The notes beneath the pieces were generated by a model, which saw nothing but the letters and a program-made list of their open reading frames with translations, was not told the origin of the DNA and made no database searches. Made by a program: the position numbers and the translations under genes. From positions 1 through 8,730 of the forward strand of contig JAJYHU010000210.1 in the NCBI GenBank assembly GCA_021784615.1: DNA of 8,730 bases, read 5' to 3'. Shown here one piece after another: positions 4,630 to 8,730 of this stretch (positions are counted from its first letter, which is position 1; each line of letters begins with the position of its first letter). This stretch comes from Acidobacteriota bacterium. GTDB taxonomy: Bacteria > Acidobacteriota > Terriglobia > UBA7540.

Positions 4630-7017
4630 ATGAGCGATAAACTGAAAAAATCCGCTGAATTCACCGATCTGGCGATCCTGCCGGTCCGAGATACCGTTTT
4701 GTTCCCGAACGCGATTCTGCCGCTCACGGTGGGACGTGAAAGCTCGCTCGAGTTGATCAACTCGCTGCCCGAGGGCGAGAAGTACATCGGAGTGTTTGCG
4801 CAGCGTGATCCGCGCGTGGACACACCACAGCCGGCGGACCTTTACCAGATTGGCGCCGTGGCCTACGTCCACAAAATCATCAAGCTTCCCACGCAGAGCC
4901 TTTTTATCTTTGTCGAAGGGCTGGAGCGGATTGCGCTTGAAGACGTGCTGCAAACCACGCCCTATCTGCGCGCCAAGGTGAAACCTTTGCCCGACGTGCT
5001 GCCGGCGGAAAAGAGTTCTGACTTTGACGCGCTGGTGCGCAGCGTGATGACCTTGTTCCAGCAGGTTGTCACGCTCTCGCCCACCTTGTCGGACGACTTA
5101 CAGACCGTGGTGATGAACATCGACGATCCGGGCCGCCTGGCGGATTTTATTGCCGCCAATCTTCCCTCGCTTTCCAGTACGGAAAAGCAGGAACTGCTTG
5201 AGAGCCTTGACCTTCAATCGCGCCTCGACCGCTTGAACCACCTGCTGGCGCGGGAAGTCGAAGTGCTGCAGCTCCGTTCGAAAATTCAGTCCGACGTGCA
5301 GGATCAAGTCACCCAAACTCAGCGCGAGTATTACCTGCGGGAGCAGCTCAAGGCCATCCAGAAGGAGCTGGGTGAAGCGGACGAACAGCAGGAAATCGAG
5401 GAGCTGCGCAAGAAGATCGAGGCCGCCGGCATGACCGAGGAGGCCCGCAAGGAAGCGCTGCGGGAGCTCGGCCGGCTGGCGAAAATGTCTCCGGCTGCGG
5501 CCGACTATCATGTTACGCGCACCTATCTTGACTGGCTGGTGGCGCTGCCCTGGAACAAGGTCACCGATTTGAAGGTGGATATCAGCAAGGCCAAAATGGT
5601 GCTGGAGGAAGACCACTACGACCTGGAAAAGGTGAAAGAGCGCATTCTCGACTACCTGGCGGTTTTGCAACTGAAGCCGCAACTGAAGGGCCCCCTGCTT
5701 TGCTTTGTGGGGCCGCCCGGAGTGGGCAAGACGTCGCTCGGCAAATCCATCGCCCGCGCCCTCGACCGGAAATTCATCCGCCTGTCGCTCGGCGGGACCC
5801 ATGATGAAGCGGAGATCCGCGGGCACCGCCGGACTTATATCGGCGCGCTTCCCGGACAGATCATGCAAGGCATCCGCCGCGCCGAGACGCGCGACCCGGT
5901 GTTCATGCTGGATGAGGTGGATAAGATCGGGCGGGATTTCCGCGGCGATCCTTCCTCCGCGCTCTTGGAAGTCCTCGATCCCGAGCAGAACTCGCATTTC
6001 CGCGACAACTATCTCGACGTGCAGTTCGATCTCTCCCGGGTGCTGTTTATCTGCACGGCGAACGTGTTCGATACGATTCCGCCGCCCTTGCTTGACCGCA
6101 TGGAAGTGCTGGAGGTGCAGGGTTATACGGAAGAAGAGAAGATCGAGATCGCGACCCGCCACCTGATTCCCAAGCAGACCGAGGAGAACGGAGTCAAGCT
6201 GGGCGAGCAGATCGAATTCACGCGCGAGGCAATTGCCGCGATTATCCGCCACTACACGCGCGAGGCCGGCGTGCGGAACCTGGAGCGCGAAATCGGCACG
6301 CTGTGCCGCAAGCAGGCGCGCAAGATTGCCGAGGGCGGCACTGAAAAGTTGACCGTCACGCCTGAAAATCTTGGTGATTTCCTGGGTGTCCAGCGCTTTC
6401 GCCTGGAGACGGAGCTGGTGGACCGCACGCGCGAGCCGGGCGTTGCGGTAGGCTTGGCGTGGACGCCGTCGGGCGGCGACATCCTATTCGTCGAAGCCAA
6501 CTCGATGAAGGGCGGCAAGAACTTCACCATGACCGGGCACGTGGGCAAGGTCATGCAGGAGTCGATGCAGGCGGCGCTCGCCTGGGTTCGCGCCCACGCC
6601 GCGGAATACGGCATTGACCCGGACTTCTTCCAGTCCCAGGACATCCACATCCACGTCCCGGCCGGAGCGATTCCAAAAGACGGACCCTCGGCTGGCATCA
6701 CCATGGTGACGGCGCTGGTTTCGGCGCTCGCTCGCCGCCCCATCCGCTCGCGCCTGGCGATGACGGGTGAAATCACTTTGAGCGGACAGGTGCTTCCGGT
6801 GGGCGGGATCAAGGAAAAGGTTTTGGCGGCGCGGCGCGCCGGCGTTGCGGAAGTACTGCTGCCCGCTGAAAACGAGCCCAACGTCAAAGAGGACCTGACC
6901 GGCGAGATGCTGGAAGGCCTGGAACTGCGCTACGTGAAAACCATCCGCGAAGCGGTGGATCTGGCGCTCGAAAAGGAAGTCGTTCCCGCCGCCAGCATTC
7001 CTGTGACTGCTTCCTAG
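4630..7017 (+). CDS. lon: ATP-dependent serine protease Lon (LonA type)
   Basis: This cytoplasmic AAA+ protease forms a hexamer that degrades misfolded and short-lived regulatory proteins. It has 795 residues, full length for LonA (E. coli 784). The N-terminal substrate-binding domain opens with LAILPVRDTVLFPNAILPLT (14-33) and runs to about 210. A coiled-coil linker follows, with EYYLREQLKAIQKELGE (233-249). The ATPase domain has Walker A GPPGVGKT (361-368), Walker B VFMLDEVDK (424-432), sensor-1 LFICTAN (472-478) and DPEQNSHFRDNYLDV (450-464). The protease domain carries the catalytic Ser687 in PKDGPSAG and the likely partner Lys730 in GGIKEK. All key residues are present. The start is the ATG at 4630, matching family starts, although the ribosome site (GGAG 13-16 bases upstream) is weak. 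The stop codon (7015-7017) lies inside the CTAG repeat flanking an insertion sequence, so the reading frame is intact but its 3' untranslated region has been replaced. Confidence 0.98.
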   Translation: MSDKLKKSAEFTDLAILPVRDTVLFPNAILPLTVGRESSLELINSLPEGEKYIGVFAQRDPRVDTPQPADLYQIGAVAYVHKIIKLPTQSLFIFVEGLERIALEDVLQTTPYLRAKVKPLPDVLPAEKSSDFDALVRSVMTLFQQVVTLSPTLSDDLQTVVMNIDDPGRLADFIAANLPSLSSTEKQELLESLDLQSRLDRLNHLLAREVEVLQLRSKIQSDVQDQVTQTQREYYLREQLKAIQKELGEADEQQEIEELRKKIEAAGMTEEARKEALRELGRLAKMSPAAADYHVTRTYLDWLVALPWNKVTDLKVDISKAKMVLEEDHYDLEKVKERILDYLAVLQLKPQLKGPLLCFVGPPGVGKTSLGKSIARALDRKFIRLSLGGTHDEAEIRGHRRTYIGALPGQIMQGIRRAETRDPVFMLDEVDKIGRDFRGDPSSALLEVLDPEQNSHFRDNYLDVQFDLSRVLFICTANVFDTIPPPLLDRMEVLEVQGYTEEEKIEIATRHLIPKQTEENGVKLGEQIEFTREAIAAIIRHYTREAGVRNLEREIGTLCRKQARKIAEGGTEKLTVTPENLGDFLGVQRFRLETELVDRTREPGVAVGLAWTPSGGDILFVEANSMKGGKNFTMTGHVGKVMQESMQAALAWVRAHAAEYGIDPDFFQSQDIHIHVPAGAIPKDGPSAGITMVTALVSALARRPIRSRLAMTGEITLSGQVLPVGGIKEKVLAARRAGVAEVLLPAENEPNVKEDLTGEMLEGLELRYVKTIREAVDLALEKEVVPAASIPVTAS
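7014..7017. repeat. Left CTAG target-site duplication, overlapping the lon stop
   Basis: CTAG here and CTAG at 8454-8457 directly flank the insertion sequence. IS701-family elements are known to duplicate four bases of YTAR type, and CTAG fits. The last three bases are the lon TAG stop. Confidence 0.75.
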
Positions 7018-7032
7018 TACTACTGTGTTATA
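7018..7032 (+). repeat. Left terminal inverted repeat of the IS701-family element
   Basis: TACTACTGTGTTATA is identical over 15 bases to the reverse complement of 8439-8453. The match breaks at the sixteenth base (A against G). Confidence 0.92.
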
Positions 7033-7052
7033 AAATGTGATATGCTCATTCC

Positions 7053-8297
7053 ATGAGCGCCAACATTCTGGCGCCAGGCGCACAACAGAAACGCCTTGCG
7101 GCCTATCTCAACGGCCTGGCGCAAGCCGCGGGACATGCTGACCGGGAGGAGCCTCTGAAGGCCTATTGCATGGGCTTGTTGCTTCCCGGAGAGCGAAAGA
7201 GTGTGGAACCGATGGCGGCCCGTCTGGCTCCCTCGAACGTGCGGCGGACCCACCAATCGCTGCACCACATGGTGGCGGATGCACCCTGGAGCGACGCGGC
7301 GGTGCTGCGGCGCGTTCGGGAGTACGCCCTGGCCGCGATGACCGCGAAGGAGCCGGTCGTCGCCTGGGTGGTGGACGATACCGGGTTCGTAAAGAAAGGC
7401 ACGCACTCGGTGGGCGTGGCGCGACAGTATTGCGGGCAAGTGGGCAAGCAGGAGAACTGCCGGGTGGCCGTCAGTTTGTCGGTGACCACGAAGACGGCCA
7501 GTCTGCCGGTGGCGTGGCGGCTGTATTTGCCGGAAAGCTGGGCCGAGGACGCGGAGCGGCGGGAGACGGCGGGTGTGCCGGAAGAGATTCGCTTCGAGAC
7601 CAAACCGGCCATCGCCTTCGAGCAGATTCGGCGGGCGGTCGAAGAGAACCTGCCGAGGGTGCCGGTGCTGGGCGATGCGGGGTATGGAAACGAGACCTCG
7701 TTCCGTGAAGCCGTCACCGCGTTGGGTCTGCCGTACGTGCTGGGCGTGAGCCGCGCCACCACGGTCTGGAAGCCGGGTGCGGGGCCGTTGCCGAAGAAGC
7801 CGTGGAGCGGAAGAGGGCAGCCTCCGAAGCGCCTTCGGCGGGACCAGGACCATCAGCCGGTCTCGGTCCTGGCGCTGGCTCAGGCGTTGCCGGAGAAAGC
7901 GTGGAAAAACATCGCTTGGCGAGAAGGCACGAAACATCAGCTCCGTTCGCGGTTCGCCGCGCTCCGGGTCCGCCCCGCGCATCGGGATGAAAAGCGCACC
8001 GAACCGCGTCCGGAGGAGGGGCTGCTCATCGAATGGCCGAAGGGAGAAGCCGAGCCCACGAAGTATTGGTTGTCCACCTTGCCGGTGGCGACGAAAATCC
8101 AGGACTTGGTCCGCTTGGCGAAGCACCGTTGGATCATCGAGCGCGATTACGAAGAGTTGAAGCAGGAATTGGGGCTGGGGCATTTTGAGGGCCGGGGCTG
8201 GCGCGGGTTTCATCATCATGCGACCTTGTGCATCGCGGCCTATGGGTTCCTGGTGGCGGAGCGGAGCCGTTTTTCCCCCTCCGCCCGCGCCGGTTAG
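7053..8297 (+). CDS. IS701-family DDE transposase, prematurely terminated
   Basis: This is the transposase that would cut and join the element's ends. The 414-residue frame has the IS701 landmarks: an N-terminal helical region (1-100); AWVVDDTGFVKKGTHSVGVA (104-123) with the first catalytic Asp at 108 or 109, followed by RQYCGQVGKQENC; VPVLGDAGYGNETSF (203-217) with the second Asp at 208; and HRWIIERDYEELKQELGLGH (358-377). The last fits the R-x3-E-x6-K signature (Arg359, Glu363, Lys370). The family tail FEGRGWRGFHHH follows. The ATG at 7053 has no Shine-Dalgarno and lies about a dozen bases after the expected transcription start. The frame ends early at TAG 8295-8297, and the normal C-terminal residues can still be read downstream in pieces. 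Whether the truncated protein still works is unknown. Confidence 0.9.
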   Translation: MSANILAPGAQQKRLAAYLNGLAQAAGHADREEPLKAYCMGLLLPGERKSVEPMAARLAPSNVRRTHQSLHHMVADAPWSDAAVLRRVREYALAAMTAKEPVVAWVVDDTGFVKKGTHSVGVARQYCGQVGKQENCRVAVSLSVTTKTASLPVAWRLYLPESWAEDAERRETAGVPEEIRFETKPAIAFEQIRRAVEENLPRVPVLGDAGYGNETSFREAVTALGLPYVLGVSRATTVWKPGAGPLPKKPWSGRGQPPKRLRRDQDHQPVSVLALAQALPEKAWKNIAWREGTKHQLRSRFAALRVRPAHRDEKRTEPRPEEGLLIEWPKGEAEPTKYWLSTLPVATKIQDLVRLAKHRWIIERDYEELKQELGLGHFEGRGWRGFHHHATLCIAAYGFLVAERSRFSPSARAG

Positions 8298-8443
8298 TTG
8301 GAATTATCCTTGCCCGAAGCCCCGCCGGATTTCCGGCCGCGCGGCACCATCCCTGGTCAATTGCCACGCTGCGGATGACCCTCGCGCAGCTTTTGCTGCG
8401 GCGGCTTAAGGGCTGCCCCTATTGCGGGACGCCATTTCTATAA
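8298..8443 (+). pseudogene. Disconnected C-terminal remnant of the IS701-family transposase
   Basis: Directly after the TAG at 8295-8297 the same frame continues LELSLPEAPPDFRPRGT, which resembles the usual tail of this family. The frame then shifts. From CGG at 8342 the second frame reads RHHPWSIATLRMTLAQLLLR, then RLKGCPYCGTPFL, ending with TAA at 8441-8443 inside the right inverted repeat. Family members normally carry one continuous stretch of this kind (FRPRGTP, a short linker, then xHxPxSIATLR and a CPYC-like end). The copy therefore has two lesions: a nonsense codon, and a small deletion with frameshift near 8335-8345. Confidence 0.75.
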
Positions 8444-8453
8444 CACAGTAGTA
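8439..8453 (-). repeat. Right terminal inverted repeat of the IS701-family element
   Basis: TATAACACAGTAGTA is the exact reverse complement of 7018-7032. The ancestral transposase stop codon (TAA 8441-8443) lies within it. Confidence 0.92.
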
Positions 8454-8457
8454 CTAG
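8454..8457. repeat. Right CTAG target-site duplication
   Basis: This is the partner of CTAG 7014-7017. The following GCACTTACGG is the sequence that originally came straight after the lon stop codon. Confidence 0.75.
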
Positions 8458-8730
8458 GCACTTACGGTGAACCAAGTTATCCCCGACTGTGCTAATTTCC
8501 TCATTTGGACCAATTAGTCCTCCACGAAGCCCGCAGGAATCCTGTATGTAGTCCATCATCGTTTGGAACCTCCTGACTGTATTCTCAACGCTGGCGAGGG
8601 ATGGATAGTCCGCAGGCACATTGGCACCGCTCGCGGGCATTTGCGAAAAAACTTGGCAGCACCGGGTTCTCAATTTGCGAGTCTAAGTGCGGCTGGCCGT
8701 CGAGATTGCCTACAAACATCGGTACAGTGA
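8458..8730. other. Original downstream flank of lon; no recognised gene
   Basis: No gene is supported with confidence. On the minus strand two overlapping frames are open. One is from ATG 8719 to 8585 (44 residues, MFVGNLDGQPHLDSQIENPV at its start). The other is from TTG 8673 through the insertion junction to 8419, with a helix-like VENTVRRFQTMMDYIQ and PNEEISTVGDNLVHRK. Their order would fit one old gene broken by a frameshift near 8640, but I recognise neither half. I see no clear lon terminator. The best dyad is a weak GGAC/GTCC pair near 8507-8520. Confidence 0.3.

Larger units (their letters stand above)
7018..8453 (+). mobile_element. IS701-family insertion sequence, 1436 bp, transposase C-terminus decayed
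   Basis: The element begins TACTACTGTGTTATA (7018-7032) and ends with the exact reverse complement, TATAACACAGTAGTA (8439-8453). This is a 15-bp perfect terminal inverted repeat, reaching 20 bp if the CCTAG flanks are included. Direct CTAG repeats flank it. It carries one long transposase frame in the same direction as lon. A TATAAA box (7029-7034), partly in the left repeat, is a likely -10. Removing the element and one CTAG restores a palindromic target, CCTAGG. The ends are nearly perfect while the gene is damaged, so the copy is fairly recent, though it may now depend on an intact transposase elsewhere. Confidence 0.92.

Noticed and set aside
5098..6252. 384-codon open frame antisense to lon
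   Set aside because: It overlaps the most conserved ATPase part of lon and reads as low-information His/Leu/Gln-rich sequence, a shadow of codon bias.
7020..8219. Long 399-codon open frame antisense to the IS701 transposase
   Set aside because: It is the mirror of a GC-rich gene with clear DDE motifs. Its translation is rich in Arg, Pro and His with no domain, and its start lies inside the sense gene.
8295..8445. Programmed frameshift producing a full-length transposase
   Set aside because: A nonsense codon precedes the frame change, there is no slippery heptamer near 8335-8345, and residues between FRPRGT and HHPWS appear to be deleted, so mutational decay explains it better.
1..8730. CRISPR array, tRNA, rRNA, toxin-antitoxin or defence system
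   Set aside because: No regularly spaced direct repeats, no tRNA-like cloverleaf, no rRNA signature and no recognisable defence or toxin-antitoxin pair were seen on either strand.

Overview
The window looks like a stretch of chromosome from a GC-rich, free-living, probably soil or sediment bacterium. The Lon sequence, a secreted GH27 alpha-galactosidase with a lectin tail, and the density of decayed insertion sequences fit Acidobacteriota or a similar phylum. That placement is an inference from protein style, not a measured phylogeny.

Layout, left to right. (1) Positions 1-464, minus strand: a small mobile-element-type operon. A promoter lies across a perfect 28-bp palindrome (437-464), followed by a DUF6788-type protein (89-433). 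That gene is coupled by a 4-base GTGA overlap to a second gene cut off by the window edge (1-92). (2) Positions 465-1054: no intact gene. It holds a decayed fragment resembling an IS1380-family transposase (617-784) and a strong hairpin (1007-1047) just past the next gene's stop. (3) Positions 1055-2842, minus: a secreted GH27 alpha-galactosidase with a C-terminal ricin-type beta-trefoil, with a good sigma-70-like promoter upstream. (4) Positions 2990-4090, minus: an MscS-family mechanosensitive channel. (5) Positions 4091-4629: a 539-bp divergent intergenic region with a candidate lon promoter. (6) Positions 4630-7017, plus: complete ATP-dependent protease Lon. (7) Positions 7018-8453: an IS701-family insertion sequence with 15-bp perfect terminal inverted repeats and CTAG flanking repeats. 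It sits exactly in the lon stop codon, and the duplicated CTAG regenerates the TAG stop. (8) Positions 8458-8730: the original downstream flank of lon, with no recognisable gene.

Lon, the MscS channel and the galactosidase are three independent host functions (protein quality control, osmotic protection, plant or microbial galactoside use) with no shared pathway. The window is chiefly notable for its mobile-element record: an edge operon of DUF6788 type, an IS1380-like relic, and an IS701 copy whose transposase has lost its C-terminus to an in-frame stop and a frameshift. I saw no defence system, CRISPR array, RNA gene or clearly new multi-gene system.
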